Positions 8,745 to 15,536 of a stretch of 40,809 nt of DNA are shown here, one piece after another. The stretch is taken from the NCBI GenBank assembly GCA_020025735.1, contig JAHHRP010000002.1:1-40809 (forward strand). The letters are read 5' to 3'. A program made the translations under genes and the position numbers. The DNA is from Evtepia sp. GTDB taxonomy: Bacteria > Bacillota > Clostridia > Oscillospirales > Oscillospiraceae. Each line of letters begins with the position of its first letter. The first letter of the stretch is position 1. The notes beneath the pieces are model-generated. The model was given only the letters and a program-made list of their open reading frames with translations. It was not told where the DNA came from and did not search any database.

Positions 8745-9181
8745 AAGAAGTGACCATTTACACCGACGGTGCCTGTTCTGGGAATCCTGGTCCAGGCGGC
8801 TGGGGCGCAGTACTTCTGTATGGCCAGCACAAGAAGGAGATTTCTGGCGGAGAAGCTTCTACCACCAACAATCGGATGGAACTTACCGCAGTGATCTCTG
8901 CGCTGTCTATGCTGAAGGAACCCTGCGTGGTAGATTTATACTCAGATTCCAAATATGTCATTGATGCGCTGGAAAAAGGTTGGGCGTGGGGCTGGAAAAA
9001 ACGTGGCTGGGTAAAGAGCGACAAAAAACCAGCCCTGAATCCTGACCTATGGGAATCGCTTCTGATGCTCACACAACAGCATAAACTGCGGTATCATTGG
9101 GTCAAGGGCCATGCAGAGAATCCATATAACAATCGTTGTGATGAACTTGCTGTGATAGAAAGCCGAAAATTTAAGGGATAA
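8741..9181 (+). CDS. rnhA: Ribonuclease HI
   Basis: RNase HI cuts the RNA strand of RNA-DNA hybrids and so removes primers and R-loops. The metal-binding residues D9 (in IYTDGACSGNPGPGGW), E47 (NRMEL), D69 (YSDSKYV) and D134 (RCDELA) are all present, as is H124 in WVKGHAENPYN. The basic-protrusion segment WAWGWKKRGWVKS, found in the classical E. coli type, is intact. The length of 146 residues is typical. Translation starts at GTG 8741, overlapping the upstream stop codon, with GGAAGG nearby. Confidence 0.95.
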   Translation: MKEVTIYTDGACSGNPGPGGWGAVLLYGQHKKEISGGEASTTNNRMELTAVISALSMLKEPCVVDLYSDSKYVIDALEKGWAWGWKKRGWVKSDKKPALNPDLWESLLMLTQQHKLRYHWVKGHAENPYNNRCDELAVIESRKFKG

Positions 9182-9190
9182 TCCTGCCGA

Positions 9191-9214
9191 CGGCCCTCTT
9201 TTTTCAGGGGGCCG
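9191..9214. terminator. Weak hairpin between convergent rnhA and gpr
   Basis: CGGCCC (9191-9196) pairs with GGGCCG (9209-9214) around a T-rich loop. It lies between two converging genes, so a terminator role is reasonable. The stem is short and the following U-run is poor. Confidence 0.35.
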
Positions 9215-9314
9215 CTCTACTTTTCCACAAGAAATAAAGAGGATTGTTACCGTCCACTCCTAAAAAATGGTCTTTTTTCGCCAAGTTTTTTGGAAATAGG
9301 GGCGAAAATGGGAC

Positions 9315-10208
9315 TTAGAACAGTAAGTTATCCACATCTTCCACCGAGAAATCCACATGCAGTGCAGAACTAATCCCCAACCCAAGGATTTGGGATAGGA
9401 TTGCTATTTCGTGGTCAATGCTCCGAGGTGTCACAAACCATTCCTCTCCTTCCCGACGGAAGAGGGAAGGATCAAAGTCTCCTTTCTCTTCCAGCAAGTC
9501 CAGACAGAGAGTGGCTGCCTCCACAACCGTAGGGACACCCACAGCGATAACTGGAATTCCCAGTGTTTTTGCGTCCAGAGCCATGCGGGCGTTTCCGACT
9601 CCAGAGCCAGGAACAATGCCAGTGTCACAGATTTGGATGGTTCGGCAGACCCGTTCCTGCCGCCGAGCGGCCAGGGCATCTATGGCAATGAGGCAGGATG
9701 GGTGGACTTCATGGATGACTCCTTGAAGCAGTTCTCCACTTTCCATGCCTGTTTGTCCGGTGACCCCAGGGGCCAGGGCTGCGATGGGACGAAGGGGATG
9801 AGGAAAAATGCCCTGTAAGTGTCTGGTGACCAGCAGGGCATCGGTGGTTTTGGGTCCCAGAGCATCGGGTGTAACCTGCCGATTGCCCAATCCGGCGACC
9901 AGGATGGGTCCTTCTTTTGGGAGGGTGTTCAGCCGGGAAATGGTTTCTGCCACTGCTTGAGCACATTGGCACACCTCCTCTCTTCCCTGGGGCAGCTGCG
10001 GCAAGGTGAGGGTAAGATAGGTCCCTTTGGGTTTTCCCAAAGCCCTTTGTCCTGCGTCGTCTAAGATTTCTACCCATGTGAGGGGAAAAAATCCGTTTAT
10101 TTTTTCTTCCCGGGCTTTTACGCCAGACAGAGCAGTGGTTTCTTGGGTCGATTGTTCGGCCAGTTCTTTGGCTTCCAGGGCCAGGTCGATTTTTCTGCCG
10201 TTGGTCAT
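9315..10208 (-). CDS. gpr: GPR endopeptidase (spore protease, family A25)
   Basis: GPR degrades small acid-soluble spore proteins during germination. It is made as a zymogen in the forespore. The 297-residue protein shows the N-terminal KIDLALEAKEL segment where self-processing occurs in Bacillus, the GLGNRQVTPDALGP block and the AIDALAAR block. These two carry the aspartates thought to be catalytic in this family. Its presence implies a sporulating organism or a recent descendant of one. It is transcribed against rnhA. AGGGAG lies upstream of the ATG. I could not identify a convincing sigma-G promoter. Confidence 0.95.
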   Translation of the reverse strand: MTNGRKIDLALEAKELAEQSTQETTALSGVKAREEKINGFFPLTWVEILDDAGQRALGKPKGTYLTLTLPQLPQGREEVCQCAQAVAETISRLNTLPKEGPILVAGLGNRQVTPDALGPKTTDALLVTRHLQGIFPHPLRPIAALAPGVTGQTGMESGELLQGVIHEVHPSCLIAIDALAARRQERVCRTIQICDTGIVPGSGVGNARMALDAKTLGIPVIAVGVPTVVEAATLCLDLLEEKGDFDPSLFRREGEEWFVTPRSIDHEIAILSQILGLGISSALHVDFSVEDVDNLLF

Positions 10209-10320
10209 GGGCCGCTCCCTTCTATATGCTACCAGATGTAGTGGATCTTGTTTTTTTCCATACTAAGTTTAGCAGTTCCCAAAAGATGTGGAAAAAATGT
10301 GAGTTTTTCTGAAAAAAAGG

Positions 10321-10349
10321 TTGCAATTTTTCTTTCCTTATGCTAAAAT
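10321..10349 (+). promoter_or_regulatory. Sigma-A promoter of rpsT
   Basis: TTGCAA (10321-10326), a 17-base spacer and TAAAAT (10344-10349) with an extended -10 TG at 10341-10342. It lies about 60 bases before the rpsT start, in the gap between divergent gpr and rpsT. Confidence 0.65.
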
Positions 10350-10407
10350 ACATTCTCGCACAGAACTTTTGTGACTATTTTATCATTTATCGGAGGAGGT
10401 GTTTGGT

Positions 10408-10674
10408 TTGCCGAATATCAAGTCTGCAAAGAAGCGTGTTTTGGTCAATCAGACAAAGGCCGCAAAGAACAAGGCCGCAAAGTCCGCACTGAAGACTCAG
10501 CTGAAGTATTTCGACGCTGCTATCATCGAAGGCAACCGCAGCGAGGCCGATCAGCGATACAAGGAAGCTGTGAAAGCTGTGGACCAGGCCGCTGCTCGTG
10601 GTCTGATGCACAAGAACACCGCAGCAAACCGCAAGAGCAAAATGACCCTGCGGCTGAATAAGCTGCCTCAGTAA
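10408..10674 (+). CDS. rpsT: 30S ribosomal protein S20
   Basis: S20 is a basic primary 16S rRNA-binding protein of the small subunit. Read from the TTG at 10408 the product begins MPNIKSAKKRVLVNQ, the canonical S20 start, and is 88 residues long as in Bacillus. The frame is also open from a GTG at 10399. That codon overlaps the Shine-Dalgarno run GGAGGAGG (10392-10399), while the TTG sits eight bases after it, so TTG is the start. The gene is monocistronic, with its own promoter and a strong terminator. Confidence 0.95.
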   Translation: MPNIKSAKKRVLVNQTKAAKNKAAKSALKTQLKYFDAAIIEGNRSEADQRYKEAVKAVDQAAARGLMHKNTAANRKSKMTLRLNKLPQ

Positions 10675-10690
10675 TTGGGCATAGACTGCG

Positions 10691-10723
10691 AAAAACCGTC
10701 TGATTTTGTCAGACGGTTTTTTT
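10691..10723 (+). terminator. Rho-independent terminator of rpsT
   Basis: AAACCGTCTGA (10693-10703) pairs with TCAGACGGTTT (10709-10719) around a five-base loop and is followed by a run of T. This is a textbook intrinsic terminator. Confidence 0.92.
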
Positions 10724-10775
10724 GTCATATCTGGAGTCCAAGCAAACATACGCAATCAGTGGAAAGGAGATTCCT

Positions 10776-11975
10776 ATGAAATCCCTTCAACCAAGCCCCC
10801 CCCTGTCCCCGGCAGTCCGGCGGCAGCTCTGGGCCAGAATGGCCATTCGCTCCGCTATTTTTGTGGCCATTGTGCTGCTGATTTTTCTCGGTGGTCGGCC
10901 ATTGCTGTCTCTTTGCATCCCTTTTCTTCTAGCACTGCTTTTTACTTGGCTGACGGAACCTTTGGTTCGTTTTTTCCACAAGGTGTGGAAAGTACCACGA
11001 GGATTTGGTACTGTGCTGGTGATCGTGCTGTTATTGGGTTCCTTTGGTGGGTTAATGGCTGCGCTGGTTTGGAAGGGGTGGTCAGAGATCTCCAACTTGT
11101 TGGGGAATCTGGATCAGTTGTGGCAGACTTTTCAGCAAACCTATTACGAATTTAGCCACACCATGGATAAATGGTTGGCTTACTTGCCAGAACAAGTGCA
11201 AAATACGATTTGGGATCTGTCTGAGCGGCTGTTATCCTGGTTGGAAGAACTGGTCCATGCTTTGGCCCCCCGGACTACCTCCGCAGTACGGAGTATTTCT
11301 TCTTTTGTTTTGGCGTTTCTTTTTTTCCTCATCGCTTGGTTTTTTACTGCTGCTGATTATCCACACTTGCATGAGTTGGTGCAAAAAAAAGTGCCTTACA
11401 GCTTGCGGCGGATCGGTTACCATGGCCGGGTAGCCTTTACAGCTGCCTTTGGTGGCTATCTCAAGGCAGAAGCACTGGTTTCTCTGGGTGTGATGGGGAT
11501 TTTGATGGTGGGTTTTTTCCTGCTGCATCAGCCCTATTGGCTGCTGCTGGCTGTGTTGCTGGGGATTTTAGATTTCATTCCTATCATCGGCTCAGGAACC
11601 GTGATGGTTCCCTGGGCTGTGGTGTTGTTGGTATTGGGACACTGGGAAAAAGGGTTGGCTATGCTGGTTGTGTGGGGGATTATCTGTCTGTTCCGGCGGA
11701 TCGTGGAACCTAAGATTGTAGGAGACCAGACAGGGCTGCATCCTTTGTTGTCTCTGTTTGCGATCTATGTGGGCATGAAACTGGGGGGTGTGCTGGCGAT
11801 GATTCTGGCTCCCGTTCTGCTGCTCATGTTACGCAATCTTTGGAGAAAGGGAATTTTTCACGCTACCGCAGCGGACCTTTCCATGGTTTTTTGGGATTTA
11901 TCAGCGATTCTTCACCAAACACCAGAAGAGGATGAAACAGCAGGGGCTGTTCAAAAGACTGAAAAAGAAAATTAA
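10776..11975 (+). CDS. AI-2E family transporter / YtvI-like membrane protein
   Basis: This is a polytopic membrane protein of 399 residues with hydrophobic stretches near residues 24-60, 68-90, 170-190 and several more between 225 and 360. The segment GILDFIPIIGSGTVMVPWA is characteristic of the AI-2E/PerM family. In Clostridia the closest named group is the sporulation membrane protein YtvI. Substrates of this superfamily vary (signal molecules, ions) and cannot be told from the sequence. The ATG at 10776 is preceded by GGAAAGGAG. An in-frame GTG-type extension back to 10722 overlaps the rpsT terminator and was not used. The C-terminal 40 residues are hydrophilic. Confidence 0.8.
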   Translation: MKSLQPSPPLSPAVRRQLWARMAIRSAIFVAIVLLIFLGGRPLLSLCIPFLLALLFTWLTEPLVRFFHKVWKVPRGFGTVLVIVLLLGSFGGLMAALVWKGWSEISNLLGNLDQLWQTFQQTYYEFSHTMDKWLAYLPEQVQNTIWDLSERLLSWLEELVHALAPRTTSAVRSISSFVLAFLFFLIAWFFTAADYPHLHELVQKKVPYSLRRIGYHGRVAFTAAFGGYLKAEALVSLGVMGILMVGFFLLHQPYWLLLAVLLGILDFIPIIGSGTVMVPWAVVLLVLGHWEKGLAMLVVWGIICLFRRIVEPKIVGDQTGLHPLLSLFAIYVGMKLGGVLAMILAPVLLLMLRNLWRKGIFHATAADLSMVFWDLSAILHQTPEEDETAGAVQKTEKEN

Positions 11976-12012
11976 AAATTTTTCCACTGGTACGTCATGA
12001 AATCTTCATAAA

Positions 12013-12030
12013 TAGTCACTATACTGACTA
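12013..12030. promoter_or_regulatory. 18-bp palindrome over a possible -10 box upstream of htrA
   Basis: TAGTCA (12013-12018) and TGACTA (12025-12030) form a perfect inverted repeat around CTATAC, and TATACT (12020-12025) inside it is a good -10 box. A second small inverted repeat, ATGAA-atc-TTCAT, lies at 11997-12009. No clear -35 box is visible, so an activator- or repressor-bound promoter for htrA is possible. Confidence 0.4.
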
Positions 12031-12111
12031 CAGTAAGAAACAGCGGGGGCTGTGTTCCCCAAAAATCATACGATAACAGAGAAAGATTACAACCACAGGA
12101 GGCACATTGGC

Positions 12112-13500
12112 ATGGACTATTACAGCAATGGAAATGGAGAATGGAAGGACAGAGAGGACCCCTTTTCTTCCAGCAATACTCCCCCCTTTCAAGGGGATGG
12201 AACAGGTCCTGGTTTTACTGGCCCTGATTTTGGTTCCAGCAGATGGAAAGAAAAGAAAACGCGAAAACCGATGAGTCCAAAGGGGAAACAAACCCTGAAG
12301 ATTGTGGCACTATGCTTGGTTTGCGCTTTGCTGGGTGGGTTTGCTTATCCTGTGTATCAGTCGTTGACGGGGCAAACCGGCGGCACAACCATCTATACTG
12401 GAGATCGCTCTCCCACAAAAGTGGATACCTCCTCGGTGGATACCAGTAAGACGCTGACCACGGCAGATATTTATGCCAAATACGTGACCTCCTGCGTAGG
12501 TATCACCGTGGACATCGTCAGCACGAATATTTTTGGTCAGACAGTGACGGGTGCTGCTGCCGGTTCAGGTTTTGTGATTACCCAGGATGGATATATCCTT
12601 ACCAACTACCATGTAATTGATGGGGCCAATTCCATCAAAGTTACTTTTTCTGACGGCAAGGAATATCCTGCCAGATTCATTGGCGGTGAGGAACGCAATG
12701 ATATTGCTGTCATCAAGGTAGAGGCCACGGGTTTAACTCCTGTGGTGATAGGAAAATCCAGTGATATGCTGGTGGGGGAGGAAGTGACCACCATCGGCAA
12801 TCCTTTGGGAGAGTTGACTTTTTCTGAAACGACAGGTATTATCTCTGCCCTGAACCGGACCATCACCATGAGTGACGGCACCCAGATGAACATGATCCAG
12901 ACGGACTGTGCCATCAACTCTGGCAACTCTGGCGGACCATTGTTCAACCAGCATGGAGAAGTCATTGGGATTGTCTCTGCTAAGTATTCTTCAGGAAACG
13001 CTCCCTCTGGAGCTTCGGTAGAAGGTTTGGGCTTTGCCATTCCCATGGATGATGTGGCGGATATGGTTTCCCAGCTTGTGAGCAATGGGTATGTTACCGG
13101 GAAGCCTCTGCTGGGCATTTCCGTGGATGATGTGGATGAAAAGGTGCTTTCCTATGGCGTGCCTGCGGGTGCCATTGTGCGAGTGGTGACTCCCGGTTTG
13201 TGCGGGGAGAAGGCTGGGCTGAAAGAGGGAGACATCATCACCAAGATCAATGATACCGAAGTACGTTCAAAGGGTGAGTTGATTGCAGCGAAGAATGAAT
13301 ATAAGCCGGGAGACACTGTGACGTTACATGTTTTCCGTGCTGGTGAGGATCTGACCCTGACCTTGAAATTGGAAGAGTCCACGCCGGAAAAGGAAGCACA
13401 GCAAGAAAGAGCGCAAAAGGCCTACGAGGAACAGTATCGGCAAAAGTTGCAGCAAGAGCAGCAGCAAGGCAGCGGAATCTGGCCCTTTGGAGGATTTTGA
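12112..13500 (+). CDS. htrA: HtrA/DegP-family serine protease with PDZ domain
   Basis: This is an envelope quality-control protease of 462 residues. A cytoplasmic hydrophilic N-terminus of about 60 residues is followed by one membrane segment (about 63-80) and then an external trypsin-like domain. The catalytic triad is H167 (NYHVIDG), D197 (ERNDIAV) and S273 (NSGNSGGPLF). A single PDZ domain follows at about 320-420 (LLGISVDDV to VFRAGEDLTLTL). The C-terminal 40 residues are rich in Gln and Glu, probably a helix. The ATG at 12112 has AGGAGG ten bases upstream. An in-frame GTG at 12052 lacks such a site. A palindrome near the likely promoter suggests stress control. Confidence 0.93.
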   Translation: MDYYSNGNGEWKDREDPFSSSNTPPFQGDGTGPGFTGPDFGSSRWKEKKTRKPMSPKGKQTLKIVALCLVCALLGGFAYPVYQSLTGQTGGTTIYTGDRSPTKVDTSSVDTSKTLTTADIYAKYVTSCVGITVDIVSTNIFGQTVTGAAAGSGFVITQDGYILTNYHVIDGANSIKVTFSDGKEYPARFIGGEERNDIAVIKVEATGLTPVVIGKSSDMLVGEEVTTIGNPLGELTFSETTGIISALNRTITMSDGTQMNMIQTDCAINSGNSGGPLFNQHGEVIGIVSAKYSSGNAPSGASVEGLGFAIPMDDVADMVSQLVSNGYVTGKPLLGISVDDVDEKVLSYGVPAGAIVRVVTPGLCGEKAGLKEGDIITKINDTEVRSKGELIAAKNEYKPGDTVTLHVFRAGEDLTLTLKLEESTPEKEAQQERAQKAYEEQYRQKLQQEQQQGSGIWPFGGF

Positions 13501-13554
13501 TATTCAGGCAGATTGGACCCACATTTGTGGGGCTTCAAAATAGGATATGCCATC

Positions 13555-13589
13555 AAAACCGTGTCTGTTGAGAACAGGCACGGTTTTTG
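13555..13589 (+). terminator. Rho-independent terminator of htrA
   Basis: AAAACCGTG-TCTGTT (13555-13569) pairs with AACAGG-CACGGTTTT around a GAG loop and runs into T residues. It ends the htrA transcript. Confidence 0.88.
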
Positions 13590-13695
13590 ATCTTACTGGA
13601 CACTTTTTTATGGAAGAACATCTTCATAAGCGGGTGTTTTTTGATCTGTTGGTTTTAGGAAGTATTTCCATCGAAAGGAGGAAGGTTTGAGAAAG

Positions 13696-13704
13696 TTATC
13701 CACA
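13696..13704 (+). promoter_or_regulatory. Perfect DnaA box in the htrA-glyQS intergenic region
   Basis: TTATCCACA matches the consensus DnaA box exactly. It lies in the 409-base gap 13501-13909, about 70 bases upstream of the glyQS -35 box. Besides this box, the gap holds the htrA terminator, the glyQS promoter and a leader hairpin; I see no gene in it. Function is unproven. Confidence 0.45.
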
Positions 13705-13772
13705 GGAAGGAGCGTGTTTGGGGAAAACCATGGAAAAGAACGGACCAGAGGAGGAAAAGAAAGGGGGATCGC

Positions 13773-13800
13773 TTGACAGAGGGGGGGTTTTGGATATAAT
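13773..13800 (+). promoter_or_regulatory. Consensus sigma-A promoter of glyQS
   Basis: TTGACA (13773-13778), a 16-base spacer and TATAAT (13795-13800): both hexamers are perfect matches. Transcription would start near 13807 and give a leader of about 100 bases before the glyQS ATG. Confidence 0.85.
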
Positions 13801-13877
13801 TGAACTATTATGGCGGTTTCATGCCGACGGTGCTTTTCCCAAGTCTCCGGCGGCTTTTATACCATCAAATCAAACAT

Positions 13878-13893
13878 CGCCGGCCAATCGGCG
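13878..13893 (+). other. Small leader hairpin directly before the glyQS ribosome site
   Basis: CGCCG (13878-13882) can pair with CGGCG (13889-13893), leaving a six-base loop. The hairpin abuts GAAGGAGGAG, so it could influence ribosome access. The leader is too short for, and shows no specific match to, a T-box. Confidence 0.3.
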
Positions 13894-13909
13894 AAGGAGG
13901 AGTTAAGAG

Positions 13910-15343
13910 ATGCTTTCCAATTCTGAAAAGACCATGGAAAAGGTTGTTGCCCTGTGTAAGGGCCGTGGATTTGTGTTCCCTGGCAGTGAGATTTACGGCG
14001 GCTTGGCAAATACCTGGGATTACGGTCCTCTGGGTGTGGAGCTGAAGAACAATGTGAAGAAAGCTTGGTGGAAAAAATTCGTTCAGGAAAACCCTTACAA
14101 CGTAGGTCTGGATGCAGCTATTTTGATGAATCCCCAGGTGTGGGTAGCTTCTGGCCATGTGGGCGGCTTCTCTGATCCCCTCATGGACTGCAAGGAGTGC
14201 AAAGAGCGGTTCCGTGCTGACAAGGTCATTGAGGGCTGGTGTGAGGAGAACGGTTTTGATCTTGGTAAGTCTGTGGATGCTTTGAGCCAGACAGAGATGA
14301 AGACTTTCGTGGAGGAACATGCCATTGCCTGCCCTTCCTGCGGCGGTCACAACTGGACAGAGATTCGTCAGTTCAATTTGATGTTTAAGACCTTCCAAGG
14401 AGTCACTGAGGATGCAAAGAACACCGTTTATCTGCGTCCTGAGACGGCCCAAGGGATTTTTGTCAATTTCCAAAATGTTCAGCGGACCACCCGCAAGAAG
14501 CTGCCCTTTGGTGTCTGTCAGATCGGAAAGTCTTTCCGCAATGAAATCACCCCTGGTAACTTCACCTTCCGTACCCGGGAGTTTGAGCAGATGGAGCTGG
14601 AGTTCTTCTGCAAGCCTGGCACAGAATTGGATTGGTTCAAGTATTGGAAAGACTTCTGCCACAAGTGGCTGCTGGAGTTGGGGATGCAGGACGAAAACCT
14701 TCGTCTGCGGGACCATGATCCCGAGGAGTTGTCCCACTATTCCAACGCCACCACGGACTTTGAGTTTGCCTTCCCCTTTGGCTGGGGAGAACTTTGGGGT
14801 GTGGCGTCCCGGACCAATTATGACCTGAATGCTCACCAGACCACTTCTGGTAAAGATCAGACCTATTTTGATCAGGAGGCAGGGGAGCATTACATTCCTT
14901 TTGTCATTGAGCCTTCCTTGGGTGCTGACCGTGTCACGTTGGCTTTCTTGGTGGATGCTTACGATGAAGAAGTGGTGGGTCAGGACAAGAATGGCAAGGA
15001 TGATGTGCGTACAGTTTTGCACCTGCACCCGGCTCTGGCACCGTTCAAGTGTGCTGTGCTGCCTCTGTCGAAAAAGCTGGGACCTGCTGCTCAGGAGATC
15101 CAGCAGATGTTGTCTAAGGACTTTATGGTAGACTATGACGAGGCCGGTTCCATTGGGAAGCGGTACCGCCGTCAGGATGAGATCGGGACGCCTTACTGCA
15201 TCACTGTGGACTTTGAAACGGTGGGTGATGGGGAAAAGGAAGCAGACCACTGTGTCACCGTCCGGGACCGGGATACCATGGATCAAGTTCGTCTGCCCAT
15301 TGACCAGCTAAAGAGCTATCTCCAGGAAAAGATGGCGTTTTAA
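13910..15343 (+). CDS. glyQS: Glycine--tRNA ligase, single-chain alpha2 type
   Basis: This enzyme charges tRNA-Gly with glycine. The 477-residue single-chain form is a class II synthetase of the type shared with eukaryotes, not the alpha/beta form of E. coli. Visible features are the N-terminal GRGFVFPGSEIYGGLANTWDYGPLG block, motif 2 with FRNEITPGNFTFRTREFEQMELE, and the late class II segment EPSLGADRVTLAFL. A C-terminal anticodon-binding domain starts with LHPALAPFKCAVLPL. An internal CxxC pair (CKECKERF and CPSCGG) may bind zinc. AGGAGG lies ten bases before the ATG. The gene has its own consensus promoter. Confidence 0.97.
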   Translation: MLSNSEKTMEKVVALCKGRGFVFPGSEIYGGLANTWDYGPLGVELKNNVKKAWWKKFVQENPYNVGLDAAILMNPQVWVASGHVGGFSDPLMDCKECKERFRADKVIEGWCEENGFDLGKSVDALSQTEMKTFVEEHAIACPSCGGHNWTEIRQFNLMFKTFQGVTEDAKNTVYLRPETAQGIFVNFQNVQRTTRKKLPFGVCQIGKSFRNEITPGNFTFRTREFEQMELEFFCKPGTELDWFKYWKDFCHKWLLELGMQDENLRLRDHDPEELSHYSNATTDFEFAFPFGWGELWGVASRTNYDLNAHQTTSGKDQTYFDQEAGEHYIPFVIEPSLGADRVTLAFLVDAYDEEVVGQDKNGKDDVRTVLHLHPALAPFKCAVLPLSKKLGPAAQEIQQMLSKDFMVDYDEAGSIGKRYRRQDEIGTPYCITVDFETVGDGEKEADHCVTVRDRDTMDQVRLPIDQLKSYLQEKMAF

Positions 15344-15432
15344 GGGGAAAGTTTTCAAAAAGTTCATCATTTCTGGGTTGAATTTCTGTATTTTTTGGGC
15401 CTAAATAAGAAAGGTCCTGATAAAAAGAATGT

Positions 15433-15485
15433 GCATTGGGGCGGGAGCTGGCGTCTTCGGATGGCGACTCCTGCCCCTGATATGC
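15433..15485 (+). terminator. Long GC-rich hairpin with UUCG loop between glyQS and the first LTA synthase gene
   Basis: GGGGCGGGAG (15438-15447) pairs with CTCCTGCCCC (15468-15477, one G-U pair), the flanking GCAT/ATGC can extend the stem, and the inner CGTC-TTCG-GATG ends in a stable UUCG tetraloop. A modest T-run (CTTTTTGG) follows. It could be the glyQS terminator or a structured leader of the next gene. Confidence 0.5.
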
Positions 15486-15536
15486 TTTTTGGACTGCTTT
15501 TGAAGGGTCTATATGTATTTTTTAAAGGAGGTAGTT

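Noticed and set aside
10209..10320. Search for a sigma-G promoter of gpr
   Set aside because: A CATACTA-like string exists at 10259-10265, but on the wrong strand for gpr and without a fitting -35.
10972..10991. TTTCCACAAGGTGTGGAAA inverted repeat inside the AI-2E/YtvI-like gene
   Set aside because: It is coding sequence for FHKVWK and has only partial DnaA-box similarity; not enough to call a site.
13718..13906. Small 62-codon frame before glyQS
   Set aside because: It spans the consensus glyQS promoter and the leader; composition is not protein-like.
13865..15286. A 473-codon open frame opposite glyQS
   Set aside because: Mirror frame of a highly conserved gene; no recognisable protein character.
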